Both the position numbers and the translations under genes were made by a program. 64,000 nucleotides of DNA, taken from assembly GCA_965153455.1 (NCBI GenBank), contig OZ234493.1, positions 22,806,213-22,870,212 on the forward strand. Reading direction: 5' to 3'. Source of the stretch: Sphagnum compactum (lineage: Eukaryota; Bryophyta; Sphagnopsida; Sphagnales). Positions 51,240 to 63,824 of this stretch are shown in pieces (positions within the stretch are counted from its first letter, which is position 1; each line of letters begins with the position of its first letter). The notes beneath the pieces are model-generated. The model was given only the letters and a program-made list of their open reading frames with translations. It was not told the origin of the DNA and did no database searches.

Positions 51240-51880
51240 AACTGGGATTTGATTGCAGCTTACCAGGGTACTGGCCAGAGTGAACCAGCACCCAGCAGCC
51301 CACCATCCACTGGATGACTGTTATGACTCAGTTGTGGATGAACCCCAACTTGAGTTAATATTCGGTTCCACCTTGGTAACCCCCTTCCATAAGACGTAAG
51401 TCCCCCACATACATACGATACATATGTATAAAAAAAAAGGTGATTAGATGGTTCATACATAGGTAATGAATATTTTTACTAGTTACTAAGAAGTCGTTTG
51501 CTTGCAGGTTGTTAGCAGGTAGCTTATATTAAAGAGCAACAGAGCTAATCATCATCACTGTTAACTAGGGAACTGGAACCTAACAGAAAATTGTTTCCTG
51601 ACAATTTATCATCCATCCATTTTGGTGTGCTCATGGGTGCTGGTTCAATCTGGTTTAAACCCTAAACCCTTCGTATACAAGAGGGAACTAACAGTCCCAA
51701 TAGCACCATCCATTAGGAGCCTGTTATGACTCCACTGCGGATCGACCGCAACTGAGTTAACATTAGGTAAACCACCTTGGTTAGCTAGGGAACTGGAACC
51801 TAATGAAAAAGTGTTTTCTTTTCACTTATCATCCATCCCTCATGGTGTGCTGATGGTTGATTGTTGGTTCACTTGGTCAG
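51240..51880. repeat. Inverted and direct copies of a dispersed repeat
   Basis: A unit with 'tatcatccatcc', 'ggtgtgct' and 'ggttca' occurs on the plus strand near 51605-51650 and 51827-51880. A related unit lies in opposite orientation near 51270-51310. A second unit ('ttatgactc' to 'gagttaa') accompanies each. The pattern suggests rearranged copies of one repetitive element. Confidence 0.5.
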
Positions 51881-53859
51881 GCCCTATTGTATTGGCTCTG
51901 TAAGTGTAGTGTCATAAGGCATGGTCCTCCCCCCTGACAATCACTGAACACTTAGAAACTCAAAGATTTTCCTCAATAAAATGGTACCACACTACATACC
52001 ATAAAACGAGCCCTATAAATTTTCAGAGAGGAAAAGTGGTCGCTCTCTCTCTCTCTCTCTCTCTCTCTTCAGGACGCTTCAGACTCGTGCACTAGTCGCA
52101 GAGCCAAGTCATTTTGTTCTTACTGCCGGCCAAGCTACTGATGAAGCATACGCCATACACTTCCGGACAAAGAGCGACTGAACTACTGATCCTTACAAAG
52201 CTGATTGAGAATGGAGACTTCAGAAGACTTCAGAAACACTTCAGTCCTCTTGCACTAACACATCAAGGCACATCAGAGATTTATTTATTTATTTATTTAT
52301 TTATATTGTAGTAGTACCTTGGCAGATTTGACACTAGTTATAGTGTAATTTGTAGAAAACTAATTTTTTTTTTTAAAAAAATTTCAAAGAACAAAAATAT
52401 TTAGTGTTAGAGTTTAATTCATCATGGAATTGGGAGTCCGCCTCATAAGCTTGGTATTTTACCTCCACAAGAGGAGGGTACATATATGGCTTCATTGTGG
52501 ACCGACCCAACCTGATATTTACATCATCCATCTACATCCACTTATTCTATTAAAAAAAATAATTCAAGTGTGCTAGCTAGCAGGCTATAATATGTAGTTC
52601 TTTGTGGGAAATTTTCTATAAATTAATTGCCAATGCTTATATAGCTAAATTTTTTTTCAGAAATAAATTTGATGATTTTCTATTCCAATATATTTTGATA
52701 ACATATAGTCCAAGAAAGCTATCATTTAGTTATTGAGTAATTATAAATTTCAGTTTTGATGACCCTATGCTTTCAACATGAACATCAAGATGCATCAAGA
52801 TGGATGGATGGATGGTATGTGGACAGAAGAAAGTTTTTCCATTGTATTCCTGTCCCATAGCTACCCATAGTGGGTTTAGCTGTGTACTGACCATTCTCCA
52901 TATGTATCTATCTACCTACTAAGTAGCCACCAGGTGCCTTCCTTACATACATAGAAACCACTTACATACTGTATCTACTTACCTATGTTACTTACCCACT
53001 TACATGGGTAGTTACTAGTTAACTACCCATGTAACCAGTGCACGGTTACATAGAGAGTGTGAGAGGGGAAGTAGGAAGGTTTACATGATTCTAAAAGTTT
53101 AAAGAACTGCATCTGACCCTTGACCAGCAATATTTGAAAAAAACCATGATTCAAGGTTCTTTGATTCTGAAAAATTTCAAACAAAACTAGAACAAATGTT
53201 TTTTTGATTATTTTAAATTTGTAAAAGCCTACAACCGAAGGTTATCAACAAGATCAAAGAACCACACAACACTGGTAGTAACTTTGAAAGCCAAATTAGA
53301 ACAAGAGTCAATTCACCCATCTAGATAAACCAACAAAAGACTCTAGATAGCACTTGGGGGATAATGCAAAGTACCTTTAGAGTATATCCACCATATAATT
53401 GGCAAATGACATTGCACCATATGTGTGCAAGCCATTGTGCAAGTTGTCAACACTTAGACGACCCTAATGTGCTTCATCTCCCCAACTATTTGAGCTGGCA
53501 CCAAAGTTGTTATGTTGTCTCTCCCCATTCTTCATTCTCTCCAAGTGTGCTTTTCCTCCGAAATTACACGATAGACTTTTTCTTGTGCACCTCTCTCTAT
53601 GCTTTGACAACAATTTTATTTCTAGACTTTTGATTAAAAAAAATTTATGTATTTTATTGATTATATTGATAGGGTTTGAGATGGATGCTTGGCATCAAGG
53701 AGTGCTAGCATAGCTACACATGGACATAAGTGATGATGATGAAAACAATGTACATTGCCAAATCTACAAATCAAGCTTAATGAATCTAAAGGTTGAATCT
53801 AACATGAAAGAAGTAGATTGAGCCATCAAGGAGGTGTGCATCATGTGTAATTATTACTT
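51881..53859. other. Intergenic DNA with CT and ATTT microsatellites
   Basis: A 'cctataaat' TATA-like site near 52013 is followed by a CT tract (about 52043-52069) and a GC-richer stretch to 52210, then an ATTT microsatellite at about 52279-52304. This could be part of an LTR or an unrecognised promoter. The rest shows no gene. Confidence 0.35.
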
Positions 53860-54480
53860 TTCCATGTTATTGTATGATAGCAAGTTTTTTCGACATTGTT
53901 ATTGGATGTGACATTCACTATTTTTGGGGTTGCTTAAAGTTTTTGTCATGCATGATGGGTACTTTGTGTAGCACAAGGATGCATTTGAGAAGATGGGCCT
54001 CTCTTCTTTTTAGAAATTCACAATCGTCATTTGCATGCTTATTTATGGAGTTGTAGTTGATGCAACAAATGGAAAGTTTAAAAATATTTGTGTGCACCAT
54101 TTGAAAATTTCAAACTTGTGTATTGGAGATAACCAACATGAGAATATTTTGGAATGTCAAGGATGTTAACCTTTTTAGACTAAAAGCATTATCATTGGAA
54201 AGATTGTTCAATTGTTTGGGAAGGCTAGTTTACTAACTAGGCATTATTCTATAATCTTGAATCCTAGAAGCTATTGTAGATCAAAGCTTGTGAATATGCA
54301 TTGTCATTTTTGCCTTTTTGGTGGCAATAACAACATGAATGTTTTAAAGAGGGCACCAAGTTTGATTTTTGACATGTTGTGAGGTGTGAGAATGACTTGA
54401 GCTTTGAGGTGAATGGACATCACTATTTGATCTACTACTTGTTGATCAATCTTTATGCAAATTGCTCATGAATTATAGGA
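53860..54480 (+). mobile_element. Decayed PIF/Harbinger-type transposase
   Basis: With several stops and frame changes, the plus strand follows a plant PIF/Harbinger (DDE nuclease) transposase. It shows FFRHCYWM, HSLFLGLLKVFVMHDGYF, then KFTIVICMLIYGVVVDAT. Further on come GGNNNMNVLKRAPSLIFDML and, in another frame, LSFEVNGHHYLIYYLL with NLYANCS. These match in order the family blocks before and around the second catalytic Asp. The GSNNDINVL-type motif is recognisable with a changed Asp. The element is inactive and its ends were not found. Confidence 0.72.
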
Positions 54481-57400
54481 GGAGAAAAGGAATCGGTTTG
54501 CATGAATTAACAAGAGGTAAATCAAACAGATGTTGAATGATGTTTTAGTGTGTTGCAATTTCACTTTATACAATCCAAATTCCTTATTGACACTAGGATA
54601 GGAACATTGTGAGTGACATGGAATGGATAAACTATGATTTACAAGGGAAAACCACAATAATTGATAACATGATTAACAATAATAACACAAAGGTATGAAG
54701 CTTGAAAAGAAAATCTTATCCTATTACAAACAAATCCAAATCCATTGCCATTGTATGTGTACAATGCTAACACACCATCCTAAAAGAAAAAACTTCTATT
54801 AGTTCCATAATTGAACAAAAATCAATGACAAATTGCATTGTTGTAATGGATCACAACATGTGTTAAATCAAAATTGTATACTTTCAAATTTAACAATGTA
54901 AATACATATGTATGATTTAAAATTGTAATGAATTATTTTATAATCATACTAAAAACATAAGGTTTGCCTTTAATTGAAAGATACAATTCAATGATCTTTA
55001 TGTTACACCAAATGTCAAAGATTATATTTTAAACCAATGTTTTTTATTGTGGCAAATTTTACTTGTTTTGCAAAAAAAGAAAAATTTAACAACATCAACA
55101 AAGGATTCTTCTTACATGACCTAAAATTCACCAAATTTCTACCTTTTTTTGTATTAGGTAGCATTAATAGATAAAGATTTTGAAGAAAAAAATATTGTGA
55201 GATTTGTTTTGAAGCCAACTATGGTTAAACCTTGTTATTAATTAGTATCATTTTAACAACATTGGAAAATTGACAAACAAAACATTGTTTTGGACAATCC
55301 ATACTATGAACTTCAATCCCACACAATGACATGCACATAAGAACATCCAATCTATCCAATTTCAAATGTGATTGAAATGACTCTTCATAGCATTTTGTTT
55401 GAAAAATCTTCATTCACATATGGTTGTGTTTTTTAAGATAATAAATACCATTTGCCAAAAGTTCATAAAAATGACCAATTGGTTTTCAAGAATGATCATT
55501 ATGCCAACAAAAACATCATGATTTGAATAAACATTTATTCTAACATTCATACTTCAAAGTTTTGAAATTTTTAAGCAATTCAACCTTATACAAAACACCA
55601 TTAACAATCAAAATTGTGAATTAAGCTTCATTAACATGTCTAACCACTAGGTTGTTAGTCAATGTAGGTCATCATCATCATCATCATAATGCTTAGGAAT
55701 GAACAATTTTGAAACATAGAAATTGGCAGCTTGAACAATTGTTTGTTCAAACTATTTACAACCACCTTCACATACTTTCCAACGAGTGCCTTCCTCTCCT
55801 CCATCAAATTAAGCTAATCAAATATGAATGTCTGGTGCATGTCATGCACAATATTATTTAATCTTACATATTTAACATCACCTAGGAACATGATTAAAAC
55901 TTCAACAAAAAAAACAATGCACACACCATATGAACCTTGATAACCACTAGGGGTCAAATAAGCTTAACGGTAGCAAGTCCATAATCATCCACATTATAAA
56001 ACACATATATCCACTTCACCAAATTGCCATGTGACTTGGAATGTAAAAAAAATTGGACATGTAAAATTATTTTACCAAAATGCCATATTACTTGTTAAAA
56101 AATGTGTGATGGCAACAACAATTGTTTACATTAGTTTCTATAAATGAGAGTCAGGCACCATGTTAAAGTTATAATTATTTTATTATATAGGGAATAATAT
56201 ATAATCTCATCATTTCAAATTTGTGTTTTATTTGTAAGGTGCATATCATCTCTCCATGTGACTACTTTATATTAGCAATTGGAAATGACAGTCTCAAAGA
56301 TTTTTTTTAATAAATTGTTTTCGATGAACGTAAGTAAATGAAACATTGTACCTAAAGTGAAGGGACATGAGTGTGAAAAGGTAAGAATCATGCAACATTT
56401 GGGCATTGGGCAATCAAGTCAAACTATGTAACATGAAGAAGAGTCATGTGATATAGAGAGAAAAGGAATGACCATTGACCTTGATCAATGGGTGAAGGCT
56501 TGAATGGGTCAAATTGAGAGTTCCCCTTTGGTTGGCACTTTGAACTTGTGTTGGGACTTGGGACTTGGGACTTGAAATTTTTCCTTTCCTATTATGCATA
56601 TATATCCTTCATGTCGAATTTCCATCCATTGCAATTTCATATGACACATTTTTTCCTTTTTTCCTTTTTTTATGTTGCCTTACATAGTGATAGGCAAATT
56701 TTATGGGTGCCTTTTGTTTGATAGGCAAGATTCTTATTTTATTTTTGCCTTTCTTTTCCCATCAAAATGCATGTGACAAGCAATGACCAATGTAAGTTCA
56801 CACCCTGATGTTGTTAATCTAAAAAAATAATAAGTGCATTTCCATGGGTCCTCCCAAGACTAGTTTCATTTTGTAAAGGCTCTTTGTTACTCAAGGTTAA
56901 CTTAAACTAAAGATAATTGTGAAAGGTTATTATTATCACCATAGTATTTGAGATTATTTGCAAAACACATTTTCTTTTCATCTAATATCCTTTCAAATTT
57001 GTTTGGTTGGACATGCAAATTAGATGCCCACCTATTTGCATTGACCAAGTTTGGAGATTGATCGCTTCATGCTTGAATTTTGATTGACAAATGTGTATTA
57101 ATATAACAATCTACAATGATGTAACCTTGCCAAACGATGTTTAGGGTAAGGATATAAAGAGTAAAAGATTAGGGTTGTTCTTGTGTGCCCCTTGCCAAAT
57201 TATTTGTAAAATAAAGATTGATAACAAAGCTAATATGAGAATAAAGGCTTGTGCAAGCAAGAACTGAACATCGAACCCAAATTCCCACAATATTCTTGTT
57301 CGGGTTCTTCAAAAGTGTTGGTTATTAATTATACAAAAATCCAATTATGCATTTGGATAGTTGCCATGTATGAATTCAATCATATGTGGATTTTTTAAAA

Positions 57401-57764
57401 CTTCCTAATATTTGATTTTATACACAACTACCAAACGCCTTTATATATATGATGCTTATATGTAAATGCATCTAGCCATTATGTTTTAAACAAATTCATA
57501 TCTAACCCATTAAAATTTTGAAAATATCGAATATGCGTTTTATTTAGGGTTTCTAAGTTGTTTAAGGTTTGAGGAAAACCCATCGCAATCTCTTTTTGGC
57601 ACTTTGCTTTGCACCTTTGCACTTTGCATTTTCATTGATATTTTCATTGTAAATCAATTTCACAACTTTGATTTAAGTTGTTTGCAACATTCGTTGCTTC
57701 ATATTTCATATGTTTTTGTTTTGTTTTTCGCAACAACAAATCCTATTTTTTCTTTTTATTGTGA
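54481..57764. other. AT-rich intergenic DNA without recognised genes
   Basis: A CAT microsatellite of seven units, with one further short triplet, lies near 55670-55688. No exon, RNA gene or transposon domain is recognised. Confidence 0.4.
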
Positions 57765-58825
57765 AAAACTTGTGAAACATGCACATGAAAAGTTGGGCCA
57801 TTTTCAGGTCCATTGGATCTATAGTTTGCTCCAAACATAATATTGGTAGCGAGGGTTGCAATTTTAGATTCAACAATTTACTTTTTGGTGTTTTGTGTGT
57901 AATCACATACAAGCTTCATTCAATGCACTTACACTTCATCTTCAACCATTACCCATCATCGGGCTTGGATATTGATGGAGTTTGGATTTTGTTGGCCCAT
58001 TTAATTTGACCATCCAACATAACCAATATGTTTTGGTTATGATTAAGCACTTCTCAAAGTGGCAAAAGTTGATCCCATTACCAAATCATAATAGTGAGAA
58101 CATTGCCTATGCAATTTTGGACATGGTTCTCAATAGATTTGAGGCTCTAGTTGAAGTACTCACCAACCAAAGTACAAAATTTCATGGGGAGTTCCAAGAG
58201 TTGTGTGAAAAAACATTGATTAATCATTGCACTACTTCATGAAACCATTATAAAGTGGATGGGTTAGTTGAACGGATGGTGCAAACAATGAAACAAGGTT
58301 TGCAAAATATGGAATCCAAAGGGCCATCTTCAAGATTGAAAGTTGCAACTACTATGGTTTGTTATGGGGTATAGGTTTAGTCAACAAGTCTTTCTTTCAT
58401 CTTTTTAACCATATTTCTCATCATTTGGCCATGAGCCTAAGCTACTAGCGTTAAACTAACAAGATGTGATAGTGGTAATCAAATTGGATGATCCTAATTT
58501 GTGGATTGAAACATGTGAATAGTGAGTTGTTTTGTTTCGATGCCCATGGCCATTGAGAATTTAGCAATTTCCCAACATTAAAATACATTGTGTTATGCCA
58601 CAATTATAGAGGTGGTTATCAACTTCAAATTTGTAGATTTGAGTTAGGGGATTATGTATACCTATAATAAACAACATCAACTATTTTCAATGTGACTATA
58701 GGACGTGTTATTTGTCATGTGCGGAAGTTCTACCTTTTGGAGTGTTACTATTGGAGTGTTGAGATGGTTAGACATGGGAGGATCATGTGTGCAATTGTGC
58801 ACCATGTCATCTTCCCAATGTGAAT
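57765..58825 (+). mobile_element. Ty3/gypsy integrase remnant
   Basis: The plus strand carries, in broken frames, an integrase from its zinc-binding end (HAHEKLGHFQVHWIYSLLQT). The catalytic core follows (FVGPFNLT, YVLVMIKHFSKW, VLTNQSTKFHGEFQELCE, then VDGLVERMVQTMKQGLQNM). The C-terminal part (MPMAIENLAISQH) comes last. The order and spacing match Ty3/gypsy polyproteins. The second catalytic Asp, expected as LTDQGxEF, appears as Asn. Several stops are present. LTRs and the reverse transcriptase part are not seen nearby. Confidence 0.75.
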
Positions 58826-59369
58826 GATCAAATTGACTCATCTTTAACAATGATTTTTGTCGGCTTACAATGTATGTTATGTGGGCAATTTTTATGTATC
58901 GCCATTATGTTGATTTGTGATCATTGTTCCTGAAGTTGGCATATGGGATGTCTTATGCCAACTTTGGAAGAAGTGCTAATTGGCAAATGGTTTTACCTTC
59001 AATGCACCAAATAAATATAAATTCTTAAGGTTAAATAATATAACTAACCTCAAGGTTTTCTCCCATAGTGATTCACATTTGGTTGCAAATTTGAAAGATT
59101 ATATTTAAGTGACTAACAATGGGGTTCATATTTGCACCTAACCTAAGTACTGGTCCTTTCACTCCACAACCAAAATGTTCATCCATGGTGAATTTCGATT
59201 AGGTAATTCAAGATTGTTTTTTGGCTTACGGGGACCTTCGCCCCAAATAAGGGGGTGGTTAGGACATGGTGTACCATTTAGGGTATTTTGATGTTATGTT
59301 TTGTATATGTGGTGACAACAATAGTTGTAGGTGCCAACATAGGATCGCACGACAAAGGCAATCAAATTG
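58826..59369. other. Spacer between transposon remnants
   Basis: No recognised feature. It separates the gypsy integrase remnant from the second hAT remnant and may hold eroded parts of either. Confidence 0.4.
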
Positions 59370-60064
59370 TTTTTGGAGCTTTTAAGGTCTTTTGATGCAC
59401 GATATGTTCACAACATGATGGCTATCATGTTGGATTGATGCTTCAAGGCTTTGCACATTGTGGAAAGCTTGGTGAGATGAGGGAATGCAATCTAGTTGGC
59501 ATTTAAATATGATATCAATGTTGTCATTCCTCTTTTGATGGTATGTTTTCATCAATTGAACCTTACTACCAATGCACATACTATAACTATAGTTGATGTT
59601 ACGAGATTAGATCTCGAAAAAAGTATGTTTGGTGGGAGGCCTCAATTGAAAATTATTTTCAAGCACAAATCATTGAAGAATTATCTTTGTTTAGGAGGTT
59701 TTCTATTCCCTCATCTACATGTGTGGATCCATTAGCTTGGTGATGCATTCATGAGGGTCAATTTCTGAATGTTTGTTTCTTTGCAAAACAAATTCTTGAA
59801 ATCCCAAGTTCACAAATAGAAATTGAATGGATGTTTAGTTTTGCTAGGGTGTTGATAGCTCTAAGGTGATGTCACTTACAAGTGGAGAACATGGACCAAA
59901 TTATTATTATGGTGAAGAATTGACTTGATGACATGGGTGCCAATTGCAAACCAAAGTCAAACTTGAAGCAATACTTGAAAATGGAAGAATTTTTGGTAGA
60001 GGATAACTATGAGTTGATTCAAGAACATAACTTTTTTGAAGAATTGCAAGTTGATAGTGATTAA
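59370..60064 (+). mobile_element. Decayed hAT transposase, AT-rich plant family, copy 2
   Basis: This is the C-terminal half of a hAT transposase of the same family as the copy at 17.7-19.2 kb. Blocks in order are NMMAIMLD, FKALHIVESLV, NAI, FKYDINVVIPLLMVCFHQLN, then a dimerisation region with CHLQVENMDQIIIMVKN. The frame closes with YELIQEHNFFEELQVDSD and TAA at 60062-60064. It contains several stops and frame changes. The N-terminal half is missing or unrecognisable. Confidence 0.72.
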
Positions 60065-60089
60065 TTTTGTGAAGGTAGGGTGAGTTTGT

Positions 60090-60270
60090 GTGGGGGTGTG
60101 GTTAGAGTACGGGACTTGTGCTACCATTGAGCAACTCTTCATAAAACTAGGGTTCAATTCTCTCACACGTTACTTCGTTTTGGATTTTGTTCATGCTAGT
60201 TTTGTTCTAGGAGGCTATACGTTGTACTCTTGTAAGTTTTTTTTGGTAAGCAATAGAATGGAATTTTTGA
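60090..60270 (+). mobile_element. tRNA-derived SINE candidate
   Basis: The plus strand has an A-box-like TGGTTAGAGTACGGGA (60099-60114) and, about 36 bases later, a B box GGGTTCAATTCTC (60150-60162). The flanks GTGTG and CACAC could pair as a shortened acceptor stem. The cloverleaf is otherwise poor, so this is not a working tRNA gene. The following 100 bases end in a T-rich tract. It sits only about 30 bases after the hAT remnant. Confidence 0.45.
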
Positions 60271-61187
60271 TATGCATAACCTTTGTGCATATCCATCATG
60301 TTTTGAAAATTGAAAACTAACGGCAAAGGAATTTTTCAAAAAATGAATTTGTAATGAGTTGATGTAATATATTGAATTTCTTTTGGAATACATATCCTTG
60401 CTTGTAAAAAAAATATATTACACTTTGTCAATATCAATATCCATGGGATAGGCCTAAAAGTTGATAACCAGACAACACTGGTCCTTACCCATCTAACAAA
60501 TCAGTGAATTTTTGCTTTTATAAATGGAATACTGTGATTCATTTGAGAAGAGAGAAGGTACCTTACTAGTAAGGTGCCTTCCTCTATTGAGGCAGAAATT
60601 TTGTTGAGGCTAAGGCACCTTCCACATATATTCAAGAACCTCTACAAGTTCGTTAGTATTTAGATAACTTAAGGAAAGAGCCTTTCAAGTGACTGGTGTA
60701 AAATAGAATTGAAAGAAAAACCATGTATAACAAGGTGTGTTATACATAATGGCTCTGCCACTAATTTAATATCAACAATTGATATTTATGATAAATTGGT
60801 CATAGCTAGGGGAAAAGTAAAAACTAAATCTATTTTAATGTACATTGTGTTTTTGTAAAAGAAAAAATTTCATGATCTTTTCTTTCATTCTTTTACATCA
60901 CATTAGTTATGAGGAACCCTAAAGGGATCTCACGGATCTCACATTGAATGATGACATGTTCTAGGAACCTATTTAAACATTTAAAAATTTGTTACCAAAC
61001 CAAAACTAATAGTGAAATGTCACAACATGATTTTTTATATTTTGCAAATCTAATGACTTTTTTTCTCAAAAAAGAAACTGACTAAAGATTTTCTTTTCAT
61101 ATGTATTTTTCACATTTGTGCAAAATTTCAAACCAGAAAAAAAGACTTGTCATGGCATGTGTATTTGAACGTTTCTAATAACATTGT
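60271..61187. other. AT-rich spacer left of the GC-rich hAT element
   Basis: No gene is recognised. A short duplication 'aaggtaccttactagtaaggtgcctt' includes a small palindrome near 60556-60581. This is the sequence into which the next element inserted. Confidence 0.4.
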
Positions 61188-61195
61188 CACATATC
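61188..61195. repeat. Left target-site duplication
   Basis: The sequence cacatatc lies directly left of the element and recurs exactly at its right end. Eight bases is the length expected for hAT insertion. Confidence 0.9.
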
Positions 61196-61216
61196 CAGGC
61201 CTGTCTAGTCTAGGCG
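61196..61216 (+). repeat. Left terminal inverted repeat
   Basis: The 21-bp end starts caggcctgtctag and pairs with 63825-63845 with two mismatches. Confidence 0.9.
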
Positions 61217-61321
61217 ATCGGAGGCGGCACCCCCTAAATTACCTAAATGACCCCTCGTCAGCGCCCTTAAATTAGCGAGTTGCGTGGTTGGGGGAGCGTG
61301 TGTTGGGGGTGGTCCTATAAA

Positions 61322-61410
61322 CGCCATTGCTTGCTGTTCTACGTCGTATAAGCGCCATCGCTTGTTGTTCTACGTCGTATAAGCGCCATTGCTTGCTGTT
61401 CTACGTCATT
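61322..61410 (+). repeat. Three 31-bp direct repeats in the element's leader
   Basis: Three nearly identical units ('cgccattgcttgctgttcta' plus 11 bases) lie just upstream of the transposase start codon. They could be promoter or transposase-binding repeats, or a simple amplification. Confidence 0.85.
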
Positions 61411-61422
61411 CTACTCCATTTC

Positions 61423-63694
61423 ATGAATTCTAATCGTGCTTCTGAGTATGTGAAGGACAACGACGTCCGCTTGGGTTTGAGGGTGTCCACCAGGGCGGCG
61501 AATGGTGGGCCGCAGGTCACTGGACTACAATGCCGTTTCTGTATTGTTTTTGGCCGCAATGAGAAGGTTGGCGTGAAGCGCCAGGCTTCGACCGCTGTTC
61601 AGGGATGGATGCGCCCTTTCCGCTACACAACATTGAAAGTCATGTTAGCGGCAAGCACCCAACGAAATGGGCCGAGTACAAGCAGTTCGATTCGATTGTT
61701 GAGCGCCAAGCATTCTTTGACGATGTCCCGGTCGCGTTCAGAAATTCTATTAAGACGCACTTCGCGTCTTCATCTCTTGGTGTTGAACGTCAAATCGTAT
61801 TCGACATCGAAAAGGACATCGTGGATGTGATCGTACGCGGCATGATGTTTGACCTTGTTGACATTGTTGACAGTGATGCGGATAGTGATGTGGAGGAAAA
61901 TGATCCTGCATTCGGCAGTGACACTGAGCGGGATGCTGTACTTCGCCGACGTATTCAAAAGGCAGCATTGGCGAAAGAGCAAGCGCTATCATTATTTCAG
62001 CGCGTGGATCAGGAGGAGGAGGAGGAGGAGGGCAATGCGAGTTATTCTTACTCGGTCACTATCCCGAAGTCGAAAACTACTGTATTCCAGTTATCTGTCC
62101 GATACGTGTCATGCGGCGCGTCTTTTCGGTTGGCGTCCAACATATTGAGCTGCACGTACGATGTGCTGCACAACCCTGTTCTGCGTGTTTGCTCTCGCCA
62201 TGATGTCGCCAACTACATCAGAGTTGTGTGTGTTGTCAACTTGCAACGCATTGCTCGCCATCTGCGTCGTGCATGGGCATTTTCAATTGCGCTGGACTCT
62301 GCAACTCATCAAAGCACCTCGTATCTTGATGTGCGCTTTCGAATCTTCATGTCGGCCTTCTATAACATTGTTAACCTACATGCTGTTGCGCTTCCAATAT
62401 TCGATTAGCACACTGGCGAGGTCATGTTCCAGATGGTTGTATCTTTCTTAGACGTTCTTCGCCCCGGTTGGAAGGTTCATCTACTTGGTGTGTTTTCTGA
62501 TGGAGCCCGCAACATGACTGGCCGTGTTTCTGGTGTTGTCACTCGCCTCAGCAACGCGATGCACACCGAGTGCCCTCTGACTCGAGTTTGGTGTGGAGTG
62601 CATCAATTAGATCTCGTTATGGAACACATTATGGACACCATCATGAAGGAGCGCTTTTTTACTGTCATGACCGGATTTATCACCCACTTGACACGGCAGC
62701 TAAATCTAATCACGGATATGAAGACAACGTGCCCTCGTGTCGTCAATCGTTGGCTATCCACGGAGAAGGTCATTAAGTGGTTCAAGATTCATCGGCCATA
62801 GTTGCTTGCGCATATCGAGTCTAAGCAGCCACCTTCCACTCCACCTCGCCTATGGTGGGTGTCTTTGCTTGCCATGCATCACTTTACCTCGAGGACGACA
62901 ATCACGTTTCGCACGATTCAGGGATTGACGACGCTGTTGGATCAACAGCAAGCTGCCCTGGTTGGTTTCGTCGCCTCTCTCATGGAGGATGTTGGCGTCA
63001 CTGGGCCGCTCTCTGTTGAAGCGATTGCGAATCTCGACGCATCGAGTCACGTCATCAGCGACCGCTATGCAGTTCCATTGTCTTCTGTCTGTGAGTTCGT
63101 CAACGGCCTGGCTTCCTGGGTTGATTCTATTGTTGACGAAGCCGATGAAGGCCAGCGGAGCGAGCTCTTCAACGACATCGCTTATGTTTATGTCACTGCC
63201 TGCGATCGTATCTCCGAGCTATCTGCCTATCGCGATGAAAACAACAACCCGCTGGCCGATCCGTCTTCCTTCCCACCAGTGTTACCGCACGAGCTCGTCA
63301 AACTATCCGCTGCCGAGTTTATTTGCAAGATGCGCCGTTACAGATACCGATTGGAGCAGCGTTATTCGAGTGAGCATATTGACATTATCGCCGACGAACA
63401 CAAGCAGCTGCTCCATGCTTACCGGACTGAGCAAGTCCTCCAGCAGAGCATCGATGCGCTGTCTAGTCAATCAGCCTTCAGGATGGTTGGAGTCTACTCG
63501 GTCGCCGATTCCCGAACCTGATGGAGTTCTGTGGTGTGATTGCGACCCTGTTTCCTGAGACCAGCACGGTTGAGTCTGACTTCTCGATTCTGCATTGGGA
63601 GAAGGATGCATTTCGCAAGAGCCTGTCATACTTCGGGTTGGAGGGCGTGCTGCAGGCGAAACAGTGGATGTTCATTGAGCAATTCAAGCCCTGA
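61423..63694 (+). pseudogene. hAT transposase gene with four lesions
   Basis: The reading frame starts at the ATG at 61423 (MNSNRASEYV) and ends at the TGA at 63692-63694. The order of parts is complete. A BED-type zinc finger has Cys codons at 61531 and 61540 and His codons at 61641 and 61656. The catalytic Asp in ALDSATHQSTSYLDVR is at 62295. The second Asp in SDGARNMTGR is at 62499, followed by WCGVHQLDLV. The catalytic Glu in TVESDFSILHWEKDAF is at 63572, followed by the dimerisation helix. Lesions are a frame change near 61605-61625 inside the zinc finger, TAG stops at 62406-62408 and 62799-62801, and a frame change near 63485-63500. All catalytic codons survive. From memory the protein resembles an abundant oomycete hAT family. 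That comparison was not run. Confidence 0.85.
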
Positions 63695-63731
63695 TTTGCA
63701 TTCATTGAGCAGTTCGAGCCCTGATTGGCAC
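63671..63731 (+). repeat. 30-bp direct duplication over the transposase stop
   Basis: Two units with 'ttcattgagca' and 'agccctgatt' lie next to each other. Each contains the end of the transposase frame and a stop codon, so the duplication leaves the protein end unchanged. Confidence 0.8.
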
Positions 63732-63824
63732 TCTAAACGCTTAATAAAGCTTACATTGACACACCGCCTAAACTAAGGTCTCTCGATGCGACTAAATCAA
63801 GCTAATTTAGGTAATATAGGCGCC

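Noticed and set aside
60090-60170. Functional tRNA gene
   Set aside because: A and B boxes are present but the anticodon and D stems do not fold well, so a SINE head is more likely.
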